Of a DNA stretch of 11,091 nt, positions 1-10,346 are shown one piece after another. Below the pieces are notes generated by a model that did not search any database, was not told where the DNA came from, and worked only from the letters and a program-made list of their open reading frames with translations. The position numbers were made by a program, and so were the translations under genes. Source of the stretch: Gemmatimonadota bacterium (lineage in GTDB: Bacteria; Gemmatimonadota; Gemmatimonadetes; Longimicrobiales; Longimicrobiaceae); the NCBI GenBank assembly GCA_019240375.1, contig JAFAYN010000279.1, forward strand, positions 1 to 11,091, read 5' to 3'. The stretch's first letter is position 1; each line of letters begins with the position of its first letter.

Positions 1-2285
1 ACACCACGGTTGTCCACCCGGCCCAGGTTCTCGAAGCGGCTGCCCGCCGAACCGAGCGAGAGTGGGAGCGGCTTGCTCACCAGCGCGTTGATGGACTTCT
101 TGTTGAAGTAGGTCAGCTCCAGGCCGACCCGGTTGTCCACGAACCCGCTCTCGAAGCCCAGCTCGTACTCCGTCGAGCGCTCCGGCTTCAGGTCCGGGTT
201 GCCGATCAGGTTGAAGATGATCGCCGGCTGGTCGGCCCCGCTGAACGTCGCCACCTGGGCGCCGTACGCCTGGATCGCGTCCGACGCGCCCGGGCGCAGG
301 CCGGCCTGGCCGTACGCGGCGCGCAGACGCAGGTTGCTGAGGGCGTTCACGTGCGGGAAGAACGGCTCCTCCGAGATGACCCACGAGCCGCTGAACGACG
401 GGTACCAGATCCAGCCGATGTTGTTGCCGAAGGAGGTGTTCTGGTCGCCGCGGACGGCGGCGTTCAGGAACACCCGGTCACGCCAGGCGAACTGCTGCTG
501 CAGGTACGCCGACACCGTCGCGTTCAGCGTGTTGTCCTCACCGGCCGAGAAGTCGGTGGAGGCGCCGGCCAGCGACGTCTCGATCCCCGGGGTCAGCGTG
601 GCGCCGAAGGCGTAGATCCGGTGGAAGTTCTCCCGGATGTACTGGGTCCCGACGGACGTGGTGGAGACGAGGTCCTGCCCCACGTTGAAGGTCCCGGTGG
701 CGCTTCCGTTCGACGTCAGGTCGTAGATGTCGTGGCCGTAGTTCTGGATCCATCCGTTGGTGTACACGCCGCCGAACGCCGGGCCGTAGGCGCTGACCCG
801 CGGAACGCGGTTCAGGTCCTCACGGGCGTAGCGGTCGAGGCCGACGTTGCCGTTCATGCTCAGCCAGCTGAGCGGACGGTAGTCGCCCCGCAGCGAGCCG
901 GTGATGCGGCTGTAGCGCTGGTAGGTGAGCCAGTCGTAGGCGAACTGCGGGTCCGACTGGTAGCCCTGCTGCGACTCCACGAAGGAGGGGAGCGCCGAGC
1001 CGTACAGCCCCATCGGGAAGATCCCGAAGGAGGCGTTGTCCGACTGCGGGATCTGGAGCCGGTTGGTCAGGTACGCGATGTTCGACCCGATGTTCAGCTT
1101 GCTCCCCACCCGGCCGGTCGTGTTCGCCTGCACGCGGATCCGGTTCAGGTGGTTCTGCGGGAGGACGCCGTTCTCCTTCTCGTAGTCACCGGAAAGGTAG
1201 TACGTCGCCGCCTCGCTCCCGCCCGACACGCTCGCGCCCGTGTTGTTCCGGTTCCCGTCCTGGAAGGGCGAGGTCGCGGAGTTGGTCAGCGGGCTGAAGG
1301 TGTAGGTCTGGGTGATGCCGGTGCAGCCGACCTGCGTCCCCGTCGGCTTGCTGCCGATCGCCAGGCGGACGATGTCGCACCGGTCGACGCCGCGGTTCGG
1401 GTTGGTCGCGGTGACCGTGTTCCCCAGGGCGTACGTGTTCACCGGGAATTCGGTCGTCTGGTCGAGCCGGCCGTACTCCGACCAGGCGCGGAACTCCGTG
1501 CGTCCCGCACGGCCACGCTTGGTGGTGATCTGGATCACGCCGTTCGCGGCGGCGGTGCCGTAGAGAGCGGCGGCGGCCGGCCCCTTGAGGACCTCCATGC
1601 TCTCGATGTCCTCGGGATTGATGTCGTTCAGGCGCGACGGGGTCTGCCCGCCCACGCCGAACCCGAGCGCAGAGCCCGCGCCCGTCTCGGCGCTCTCCAC
1701 GCGCACGCCGTCGATGATGATGAGCGGAGCGTTGGAGAGCGACATGCTGTTGTTGCCGCGGATACGCACGCGGGCACCGCTCCCCGTCGTCCCGCTGCTC
1801 TGCAGCACCACCGCACCGGCCACACGGCCCTGGAGCAGCTGCGACGCGCTGGTCACGGGCGCCAGCTGCACCTCGGAGGTGTTGACCACACCCACCGAGC
1901 TCCCGATCTCGCGCTGCCGCTGCTCGCGCCCGGTCGCGGTGACCACGAGCCCGCCGATCTCGAGGGCGCTCGCCGTGAGCGTGAAGTTCGCGGTGGCGGT
2001 CTGCCCGGAGGCGATCGACATCCGCTGCGTCACGGGCGCGTACCCGAGGATCGAAGCGGAAACGTCGTACGAACCCACCGGCACGCCCGCGATCCGGTAC
2101 TCACCGGTCTGACTGGTCACCCCGCGAAGCGAGGTCCCCACCACCGTCACAGTCGCCCCCACGAGGGGGTTCCCACCCTGAGCCGTCACCCGTCCGGCGA
2201 TCGTGCCACGTGCTTGTGCGGCAAGTATCCCCGGAGTGAACGCGCCCACGAGCAGGATCACAAGCAACAGTCGAAGCTTGCTCAT
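1..2285 (-). CDS. SusC/RagA-family TonB-linked outer membrane receptor (C-terminus cut by window edge)
   Basis: Outer-membrane TonB-dependent transporter of the SusC/RagA type, which imports large ligands such as glycans or peptides. 761 codons are present without a stop; the family is usually about 1000 residues, so the last part of the barrel lies beyond position 1. Order seen: signal peptide (residues 1-25, SKLRLLLVILLVGAF... ending AAQA); carboxypeptidase-regulatory-like beta domain (about 26-105); TonB-box-like GGLVVTATG (111-119); plug domain (about 125-258) with DGVRV and the SusC signature IESMEVLKGPAAAALYGTAA followed by NGVIQITTKRG (227-258). The barrel contains NPDLKPERSTEYELGFE, typical of these receptors, near its present end. 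Start: ATG 2285-2283 with AAGGAAAGG six nt upstream as ribosome binding site. A SusD partner would be expected downstream, outside the window. Substrate cannot be read from the sequence. Confidence 0.95.
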   Translation of the reverse strand, partial: MSKLRLLLVILLVGAFTPGILAAQARGTIAGRVTAQGGNPLVGATVTVVGTSLRGVTSQTGEYRIAGVPVGSYDVSASILGYAPVTQRMSIASGQTATANFTLTASALEIGGLVVTATGREQRQREIGSSVGVVNTSEVQLAPVTSASQLLQGRVAGAVVLQSSGTTGSGARVRIRGNNSMSLSNAPLIIIDGVRVESAETGAGSALGFGVGGQTPSRLNDINPEDIESMEVLKGPAAAALYGTAAANGVIQITTKRGRAGRTEFRAWSEYGRLDQTTEFPVNTYALGNTVTATNPNRGVDRCDIVRLAIGSKPTGTQVGCTGITQTYTFSPLTNSATSPFQDGNRNNTGASVSGGSEAATYYLSGDYEKENGVLPQNHLNRIRVQANTTGRVGSKLNIGSNIAYLTNRLQIPQSDNASFGIFPMGLYGSALPSFVESQQGYQSDPQFAYDWLTYQRYSRITGSLRGDYRPLSWLSMNGNVGLDRYAREDLNRVPRVSAYGPAFGGVYTNGWIQNYGHDIYDLTSNGSATGTFNVGQDLVSTTSVGTQYIRENFHRIYAFGATLTPGIETSLAGASTDFSAGEDNTLNATVSAYLQQQFAWRDRVFLNAAVRGDQNTSFGNNIGWIWYPSFSGSWVISEEPFFPHVNALSNLRLRAAYGQAGLRPGASDAIQAYGAQVATFSGADQPAIIFNLIGNPDLKPERSTEYELGFESGFVDNRVGLELTYFNKKSINALVSKPLPLSLGSAGSRFENLGRVDNRG

Positions 2286-2423
2286 CGTGAACCTTTCCTT
2301 AATGAGTGATAACCACGCTTTGTTCTCCGCCCGCGACCACGAACCGGGATGGAGTCGGGACGGAAGGTAAATCGGACGTTCGATTGAACGCGGGTACCTC
2401 CGGGGTTCGAGGTGGAGGGAGAG

Positions 2424-2475
2424 CGGAGACTCCCGGTTTTTCCCACTGCTCCGGGTGAGCAGACGGGGGTCTCCG
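2424..2475 (-). repeat. Nested inverted repeats in the receptor leader
   Basis: Outer arms CGGAGAC (2424-2430) and GTCTCCG (2469-2475) are a perfect 7-bp inverted repeat. They enclose a second perfect hairpin, CTGCTC (2446-2451) with GAGCAG (2457-2462) around a 5-nt loop. In RNA this would form a stem, internal bulge and inner hairpin about 140-190 nt before the receptor start codon. It does not match a riboswitch consensus I recognise. It could be a leader-RNA structure or protein-binding site. Confidence 0.45.
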
Positions 2476-2569
2476 TACCAACGACAGCAGCAAGGATATT
2501 GGCACCTAACCCCGCGCGCAACAATCATGCTCGGCGGTTACGTGACTCCGAAAAAGTGACTGTGGCACA

Positions 2570-2578
2570 AGTGTATCA
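2570..2578 (-). promoter_or_regulatory. Candidate extended -10 promoter for the TonB receptor
   Basis: Minus-strand TGATACACT reads as TG-n-TACACT, four of six matches to TATAAT with the extended TG. The position 17 nt upstream (GTGCGC) is not a recognisable -35. If used, the transcript would start near 2563 and carry a leader of about 280 nt. Placement is by eye only. Confidence 0.25.
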
Positions 2579-2658
2579 GGCTTAATCACCTCGCGCACCC
2601 CCCCATGCGTTACGAGCCATTTCACGCCGGAAGGCGCGCGGCGCCAGGTGTTCCCAAG

Positions 2659-3891
2659 CTACAGGAAACGGATGCGGGCGAAGTGCCGCTTCCCCTTCTG
2701 GAGCACGTGCTCGCCCTCCGGCGCGACGCGCGTCTCCCGGTCGGAGACCTTTTCCCCGTCCAGGGTGACCGCCCCCTGCTGGACCTGCCGCGCCGCGTCG
2801 CCGTTGGAGGAGGCCAGCCCCACGCGCGCCAGGAGCCGGGTGAGGAGGACCCCGCCCTCGCCCCCCGTCCTCACCGGGTCGTCGGCCGGGATCTCGTGGA
2901 CCGGGATGTCCTCGGGCACCTCGTGCCGCCGGAACAGCCGGTCGAACCCTTCCGAGGCGGCGCGCCCCGCCTCGTCCCCGTGGTACAGCGCCACGATCCG
3001 CTCCGCAAGCGCGCGCTTGGCCACGTACGGGCTCTCGCGCACCCGCTCCAGCGCCCTGGCGAGCTCGTCCGCCGGGAGCGCGGCGCCGAGTCGGTACCAC
3101 TCCTCCAGCACCTCGTCGGGGATCGACATGGTGCGCCCGTACTGCTGGTCGGGCGCGTCGGAGATCCCCACGTAGTTGTCGTACGACTTCGACATCTTGT
3201 GCACCCCGTCCGTCCCGCGGAGCAGCGGCATCAGCAGGCAGACCTGCGGCTCCTGCCCGTAGCGTCCCTGGATGTCGCGCGCCACCAGCAGGTTGAACTT
3301 CTGGTCCGACCCGCCCAGCTCCACGTCGGCCTTCAGCGCCACCGAGTCGTACGCCTGCATCAGCGGGTACATGAACTCCACCACCGAGATCGGACGCCCC
3401 TCGGCGTAGCGCTTGGCGAAATCGTCGCGCTCCAGCATACGCGCCACCGTGTACTGCGCCGTCAGCTTGAGGATGTCCACCAGCTGGAGCGGGCGCAGCC
3501 AGGAGGAGTTGAACTCCACCCGCGTCCGGGCCGGGTCCAGGATCTTGAAGACCTGCTCCGTGTAGGTGCGGGCGTTCTCCGCCACCTCGGCCTCAGTGAG
3601 CTGCGGGCGCAGCTCGCTCCGCCCCGTCGGGTCGCCGATCAGCGCCGTGTAGTCCCCCACCACGAACACCACCTGGTGCCCCAGCTCCTGGAACGTGCGC
3701 AGCTTGCGGAGCGAGACGGCGTGGCCGATGTGGAGGTCCGGCCGCGTCGGGTCGAACCCCTGCTTGACGATCAGCGGCTCGCCGGTGCGTGCGGAGCGCT
3801 CCAGCTTGCGGACCAGATCCTCCTCCGGGACGATCTCCAGCGTGTCCCGGCGGATGGCGTCGAGCTGCTCTGCGATGGATGGAAACGACAC
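2659..3891 (-). CDS. tyrS: Tyrosine--tRNA ligase (TyrRS)
   Basis: Cytoplasmic class I aminoacyl-tRNA synthetase that activates tyrosine with ATP and charges tRNA-Tyr. With the chosen start it is 410 residues, normal for bacterial TyrRS. The Rossmann catalytic core has HIGH at 54-57 ([14 protein letters not shown] context), GGSDQ at 193-197 for substrate binding and an intact KMSKS at 232-236. An S4 RNA-binding domain lies at about 345-410. The [14 protein letters not shown] style and length resemble the TyrRS subgroup typified by Bacillus TyrZ rather than TyrS. Start choice: GTG 3891-3889 gives the family-like N-terminus [15 protein letters not shown] 3933-3931 would add 14 residues, and the still longer start at 4053 would overlap the divergent gene. 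None of these starts has a clear Shine-Dalgarno. It is not tightly linked to the downstream receptor gene. Confidence 0.97.
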   Translation of the reverse strand: MSFPSIAEQLDAIRRDTLEIVPEEDLVRKLERSARTGEPLIVKQGFDPTRPDLHIGHAVSLRKLRTFQELGHQVVFVVGDYTALIGDPTGRSELRPQLTEAEVAENARTYTEQVFKILDPARTRVEFNSSWLRPLQLVDILKLTAQYTVARMLERDDFAKRYAEGRPISVVEFMYPLMQAYDSVALKADVELGGSDQKFNLLVARDIQGRYGQEPQVCLLMPLLRGTDGVHKMSKSYDNYVGISDAPDQQYGRTMSIPDEVLEEWYRLGAALPADELARALERVRESPYVAKRALAERIVALYHGDEAGRAASEGFDRLFRRHEVPEDIPVHEIPADDPVRTGGEGGVLLTRLLARVGLASSNGDAARQVQQGAVTLDGEKVSDRETRVAPEGEHVLQKGKRHFARIRFL

Positions 3892-3964
3892 GTGACGGAA
3901 GCGGAACGGGGTGGAGCCGGCCCGCGCCGGCATCTGTATCGATCGGAAAGGGGGAGGTAAGATA

Positions 3965-3998
3965 GAGGAGGCGCGACCACCGCGGTAGCGCCCTCCTC
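3965..3998. promoter_or_regulatory. GC-rich hairpin between tyrS and the divergent small gene
   Basis: GAGGAGGCGC (3965-3974) pairs with GCGC and CTCCTC (3988-3991, 3993-3998), one C bulged, around a 13-nt loop containing the self-complementary ACCGCGGT. On the minus strand it lies in the tyrS leader and is followed by TCTATCTTACC, which has a modest pyrimidine run. On the plus strand the AGGAGG within its 5' arm is too far (34 nt) from the GTG at 4006 to be that gene's ribosome binding site. It could be a weak leader terminator/attenuator or operator. Confidence 0.4.
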
Positions 3999-4014
3999 CA
4001 ACTCCGTGACCGGG

Positions 4015-4236
4015 ATGACACCCCGCATCTTCACCTTCGACACCACGCACCACGCCCTGTGGGCCGAGGAGGTCGCGGCCTCAGCGGGTATCCCCGCCGA
4101 GGTGGTCCCCGCCCCGCCCGAGGCCGGCGCCCGCTGCAACCTGGCGCTGGCGACCTTCGACGAGGAGGTGGACCGGCTCGCCGGGGCACTGGGAGGAGCG
4201 GAGGTCCCCTTCCGCCTGTTCGCCCCGCCCGGCTGA
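4015..4236 (+). CDS. Small DUF3343-like protein (putative Se/S carrier-like family)
   Basis: 73-residue soluble protein with one cysteine. The N-terminal strand [15 protein letters not shown], then [13 protein letters not shown] and RCNLAL with Cys41, matches the layout I know for DUF3343 proteins: F-x-S/T-T-H-x-A-x-x-A-E, then AGI, then a proline-rich stretch and a conserved Cys-G/N-x-x-L. That family is annotated as putative selenium/sulfur carrier-like, but the function is not established, and no selenium or sulfur-transfer gene is nearby here. The usual PR-x-x-S-S segment before the Cys is altered (PPEAGARC). Start: ATG 4015; an in-frame GTG at 4006 would add three residues. Neither has a good Shine-Dalgarno. 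The gene is divergent from tyrS and convergent with otsA, ten nt separating the two stops. Family call is by eye. Confidence 0.7.
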   Translation: MTPRIFTFDTTHHALWAEEVAASAGIPAEVVPAPPEAGARCNLALATFDEEVDRLAGALGGAEVPFRLFAPPG

Positions 4237-4242
4237 GGGCGG
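4225..4242. terminator. Short hairpin spanning the convergent gene ends
   Basis: CCGCCC (4225-4230) and GGGCGG (4237-4242) form a perfect 6-bp stem with a 6-nt loop that contains the TGA stop of the small plus-strand gene. It sits exactly where that gene and otsA converge and could act on both strands, but there is no T-run on either side, so intrinsic termination would be weak. Confidence 0.3.
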
Positions 4243-4246
4243 CGCG

Positions 4247-5776
4247 CTACGACATCTCCGCGGGGATCGCGAACTCGCCCCGGGCGACGCCCGAGCCGTC
4301 CCGGCCGCTGACCACCCCGCCCCAGTCGGTGAACACGTCGTTCATCCAGTCGAAGATGGTCCGCATCCCCGCGAACAGCGCGTCCATCCTCGCCCGCCGC
4401 TCCTCCAGGGGGAGGGTGAGCGCGTCCCGGACCAGGAGCGCGAAGTCCTCCGGGGCGTAGGGGTTGATCAGGATCGCCTCCTTCATCTCCTCCGCCGCCC
4501 CGGTGAACTCCGACAGGAGGAGCACCCCCTGCCGGTCGATCTGGCTCGCCACGTACTCCTTGGCCACCAGGTTCATCCCGTCCTGCAGCGAGCTGACGAT
4601 GCAGATGTCGGCCATCCGGTACAGGATCGCCAGCCGCTCGGCCGGGAGCGACTGCTTGATCAGGTGGATCGGCCGCCAGGCGTCGGTGCCGAACCGGTCG
4701 TTGATCTCCCACACCTGCCGGTCCACCTTTTCCGAGAGCGAGTCGTACGCCTCGATGTCGCTCCGGCTGGGGACCGCCACCTGGATGTAGGTGAAGCGCT
4801 CGCGGAACTCCGGGTAGCGCTCCCACAGGAACTCCAGCGCCTTGAACTTCTCCGGGAGCCCCTTGGAGTAGTCCATCCGGTCCACCCCCACCCCGATCGC
4901 CCCGCCGCGGGGAGCGTAGCGGGCGCGGAGGCGCTCCATCTGCTCCTCGGTCCCCGGGCGCGAGGCGATCTCCCGGAACGACTCCACGTCGATGGAGATG
5001 GGGAGGGCGCACACGTGGCAGGTGTGCCCGTCCAGCGTCACCGTGTGCTCGTCCCAGTCCACCTCCGCCCCGATCAGCCGGTGCGCGCAGCGGAGGAAGT
5101 TGTCCGCGAACGCCTGCAGGTGGAACCCCATCAGGTCGTTGGCCAGGAGCCCACGCAGCAGGTAGGGGGCCTGCGGCGAAAGCCGGAAGATGTCGATCGG
5201 CGGCCAGGGGATGTGCCAGAAGTGGGCGAGCGTCACGTCGGGCCGGCGCGCGCGGATGAAGAGCGGCGTCAGCGCCAGGTGGTAGTCCTGCACCCAGACC
5301 GCGGCCTCCTCGCCGCGCGCCTCCTCCAGCGTCGCTTCCGCGAAGCGCCGGTTGACGCGCCGGTAGCGCTCCCAGTACCGCGAGCGGATCCGCGTCAGGT
5401 CGGGACGCAGATGGCAGAGCGGCCACAGGAACTGGTTGGCGAACCCCAGGTAGTAGCGGTGGATGTCGTGCTGGGTCAGCCAGACGCGGCGGAGCGTGTA
5501 GCTGGAGTTCTCCGGGGGGACGAGCACCCGGTTCTCCTTGTCCACCACCGCCGCGTCAGCCTCGCCGCTCCCCCACGCCACCCAGGTCCCGCCCAGGTTC
5601 TGCAGGAGGGGGTCGAGGGCGGAGGTCAGCCCGCCCGCGGGGCGGCGCACAGCGATCTCGCCAACCTCCTCCGACCACCGGTGCTCGTACGGCTCGCGGT
5701 TGGAAACGACGATGAAGCGCCGGCCCGGGAAGAGACGGCGGAACAGGGGCCCGAGCCCCTCCTGGTTGGTCGACAT
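4247..5776 (-). CDS. otsA: Trehalose-6-phosphate synthase, glycosyltransferase family 20
   Basis: Transfers glucose from a nucleotide sugar to glucose-6-phosphate, making trehalose-6-phosphate for osmotic and desiccation protection; cytoplasmic. 509 residues (E. coli OtsA is 474). GT20 landmarks: SNREP with Arg27; RPAGGLTSALDPLL (45-58); WVAWG (65-69); YYLGFANQFLWPL (108-120); VQDYHL with Asp164; HIPWPP with His188; DRMDYSKGLPEKF with Arg300 and Lys305; DGMNLVAKEY (399-408). These correspond to the E. coli residues that bind glucose-6-phosphate and the nucleotide sugar. The enzyme has no fused phosphatase domain and no otsB is in this window. A glucosylglycerol-phosphate synthase, a close GT20 relative, is a less likely alternative. 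Start ATG 5776 has no Shine-Dalgarno; it lies 25 nt after the YtxH-like gene, suggesting co-transcription. Confidence 0.9.
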   Translation of the reverse strand: MSTNQEGLGPLFRRLFPGRRFIVVSNREPYEHRWSEEVGEIAVRRPAGGLTSALDPLLQNLGGTWVAWGSGEADAAVVDKENRVLVPPENSSYTLRRVWLTQHDIHRYYLGFANQFLWPLCHLRPDLTRIRSRYWERYRRVNRRFAEATLEEARGEEAAVWVQDYHLALTPLFIRARRPDVTLAHFWHIPWPPIDIFRLSPQAPYLLRGLLANDLMGFHLQAFADNFLRCAHRLIGAEVDWDEHTVTLDGHTCHVCALPISIDVESFREIASRPGTEEQMERLRARYAPRGGAIGVGVDRMDYSKGLPEKFKALEFLWERYPEFRERFTYIQVAVPSRSDIEAYDSLSEKVDRQVWEINDRFGTDAWRPIHLIKQSLPAERLAILYRMADICIVSSLQDGMNLVAKEYVASQIDRQGVLLLSEFTGAAEEMKEAILINPYAPEDFALLVRDALTLPLEERRARMDALFAGMRTIFDWMNDVFTDWGGVVSGRDGSGVARGEFAIPAEMS

Positions 5777-5801
5777 CGAACGGCCGCTGGAGTGGATGAG
5801 G

Positions 5802-6044
5802 CTACGGGCGGAAGCGCTTCCGCCCGGCGCGGACGGAGTCCTGCACCGCGTCCCGGGCGTCCTCCCGCAGGTCGTCCAGGCGGCGGCTCGCCGACCTCCC
5901 CACGCCGCGGGCCGCGCGGCGGACGCGGTGCGTCCCCGCGCTGAGGTCGGGGCGGAGGAGGAGCGCGACCCCGGCTCCGAGCACCGCTCCCGACACCAGG
6001 CCGCTCAGGAGGTTGAACCGTCGTGACCGGTCTTCGTAGTACAT
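5802..6044 (-). CDS. Small YtxH-like single-pass membrane protein
   Basis: 80 residues: a charged N-terminus (MYYEDRSRRF), one glycine-rich hydrophobic helix at about 12-30 (LLSGLVSGAVLGAGVALLL) ending in RPD, then a basic amphipathic tail (31-80) with alternating Arg and acidic residues that could form a coiled or helical segment. This layout, a Gly-rich helix followed by L-x-x-P and a long charged helix, is that of the YtxH / 'gas-vesicle protein-like' stress family, whose role is poorly known. ATG 6044 was chosen; a TTG at 6101 in the same frame would add a poorly conserved-looking Pro-rich stretch. It is followed after 25 nt by otsA, which points to a shared stress-related transcript. No Shine-Dalgarno is visible. 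Confidence 0.7.
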   Translation of the reverse strand: MYYEDRSRRFNLLSGLVSGAVLGAGVALLLRPDLSAGTHRVRRAARGVGRSASRRLDDLREDARDAVQDSVRAGRKRFRP

Positions 6045-6155
6045 GGCGGCAGGCAGGAAGTGGGGATGGAAGGTGTACGCCGGCCCTGGATCGCGGAGCA
6101 ACGGACGTGCCAGGTCCCGGCTTCCGCGGGGCTCCGCGCGGCCCGCCCCCGCGCC

Positions 6156-6183
6156 TTGCGGGCGGAGCGAAGCGCCCTATACA
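6156..6183 (+). promoter_or_regulatory. Candidate promoter of the receiver-GGDEF-ligA-V4R operon
   Basis: TTGCGG (6156-6161), a 16-nt spacer and TATACA (6178-6183) lie in an AT-enriched patch (CTATACATTAGTTC) within otherwise very GC-rich DNA. The -10 matches four of six consensus bases, the -35 three. Transcription would begin near 6190, about 80 nt before the first start codon. The same patch may also serve the divergent YtxH-like gene, but I see no good minus-strand hexamers. Confidence 0.4.
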
Positions 6184-6256
6184 TTAGTTCTTTCGTCTTC
6201 CGCGCGCGAACCGCGCTTCCCGCGCCCTTCGTGCGGAAGAGCTCGTGATCAAGATC

Positions 6257-6262
6257 AGGAGG
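6257..6262 (+). promoter_or_regulatory. Shine-Dalgarno fixing the start of the receiver gene
   Basis: A perfect AGGAGG nine nt before ATG 6272 decides against the in-frame GTG at 6245, which would place the site inside the coding region. It is the strongest ribosome binding site in the window. Confidence 0.8.
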
Positions 6263-6271
6263 AATCCCGGA

Positions 6272-6663
6272 ATGGCGGACTCCAGCAAGACCGTCCTTTT
6301 GGTCGAGGATAATGAAGACAATCGGACCGTCTACCGGACGATCCTGGAGCACTTCGGCTACGAGGTGATCGAGGCGCGCAACGGCGAGGACGGGATCCGG
6401 ATGGCCCGGGAGGACCACCCTGATCTCATCCTGATGGACATCTCCATCCCGCTCATCGACGGGTGGGAGGCGACCAAGATCCTCAAGGCGGACCCGGCCA
6501 CGTCGAACATCCCGATCATCGCGCTGACCGCGCACGCCCTCGCCACCGACCGGGCCAAGGCCACCGAGGTCGGGTGCGACGGCTACCTGGCCAAGCCGTG
6601 CGAGCCCCGCCGCGTGGTGGCGGAGGTGGAGAAGTTCATCGGTGCCGGTCGCGAGGTGAAGGC

Positions 6664-6667
<4 letters not shown>
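6272..6667 (+). CDS. Stand-alone response-regulator receiver protein (CheY/DivK-like)
   Basis: 131 residues consisting of one receiver domain and no output domain. It would accept a phosphoryl group from a histidine kinase not present here. Landmarks: acidic pocket at Glu12/Asp13 (LLVEDNEDN), phosphoacceptor Asp56 (LILMDISIP), switch Thr87 (ALTAHA) and Lys108 (AKPCEP). The MDISIP-DGWEATK-LTAHA pattern is that of DivK-like or phosphorelay receivers that dock on kinases, rather than DNA-binding regulators. Start ATG 6272 is fixed by AGGAGG nine nt upstream. Its TGA overlaps the TTG start of the following diguanylate cyclase by four nt, so the two receivers are probably translated together and may be served by the same kinase. 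Confidence 0.93.
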
Positions 6668-10285
<3,618 letters not shown>

Positions 10286-10308
10286 CGGAGCGCGACCCCG
10301 GTTCCACG

Positions 10309-10332
10309 CGGCCCGCTCCGGCGGGCCGTTTT
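10309..10332 (+). terminator. Intrinsic terminator after the V4R gene
   Basis: CGGCCCGC (10309-10316) and GCGGGCCG (10321-10328) form a perfect 8-bp GC stem with a TCCG tetraloop, followed directly by TTTT. It starts 23 nt after the V4R stop and ends the receiver-to-V4R operon. It also sits only 14 nt before the ruvX start, so it may attenuate rather than abolish expression of the next genes. Confidence 0.85.
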
Positions 10333-10346
10333 CACATGTGGAGACG

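Larger units (their letters stand above)
2286..2658 (-). promoter_or_regulatory. Long gene-free leader/promoter region between tyrS and the TonB receptor
   Basis: 373 nt without a credible gene. Read on the minus strand from the tyrS stop it contains: a weak GC hairpin just after tyrS (CGCC/GGCG at 2625-2636) with no T-run, so only a poor terminator; an extended -10-like TGATACACT (2578-2570); a 14-nt-period direct repeat of AGTCAC (plus-strand GTGACT at 2542-2547 and 2556-2561); nested inverted repeats (2424-2475); a small perfect palindrome CGTTCgattGAACG (2377-2390); and the receptor's Shine-Dalgarno AAGGAAAGG just before ATG 2285. Base composition is less GC-rich than the flanking genes. 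Small reading frames here (e.g. the 80-codon frame 2282-2524) have no recognisable product. I infer a separately transcribed receptor with a long 5' untranslated leader. Confidence 0.55.

Noticed and set aside
351..2309. A 652-codon plus-strand frame opposite the TonB receptor
   Set aside because: Same composition artefact; the minus-strand frame carries a clear signal peptide, plug and barrel motifs and a good ribosome binding site.
2282..2524. An 80-codon minus-strand frame in the receptor leader
   Set aside because: No family resemblance; it covers the inverted repeats and promoter-like elements and overlaps the receptor start.
2605..3960. A 451-codon plus-strand frame opposite tyrS
   Set aside because: Low-complexity Arg/His/Val/Leu-rich product with no recognisable domain; tyrS on the other strand is unambiguous.
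3965..4003. A true T-box riboswitch upstream of tyrS
   Set aside because: Only a partial ACCGCGG match; the TGGN bulge and specifier-loop stem are missing and the interval to the gene upstream is too short for a full T-box.
3892..4053. N-terminal extension of tyrS to position 4053
   Set aside because: It would add 54 residues unlike any TyrRS N-terminus and overlap the divergent small gene; the family-like sequence begins at the GTG at 3891.
3771..5426. A 551-codon minus-strand frame overlapping otsA, the small gene and tyrS
   Set aside because: It runs out of frame through otsA and spans three separate genes; the product is Ala/Arg/Gly/Pro-rich.
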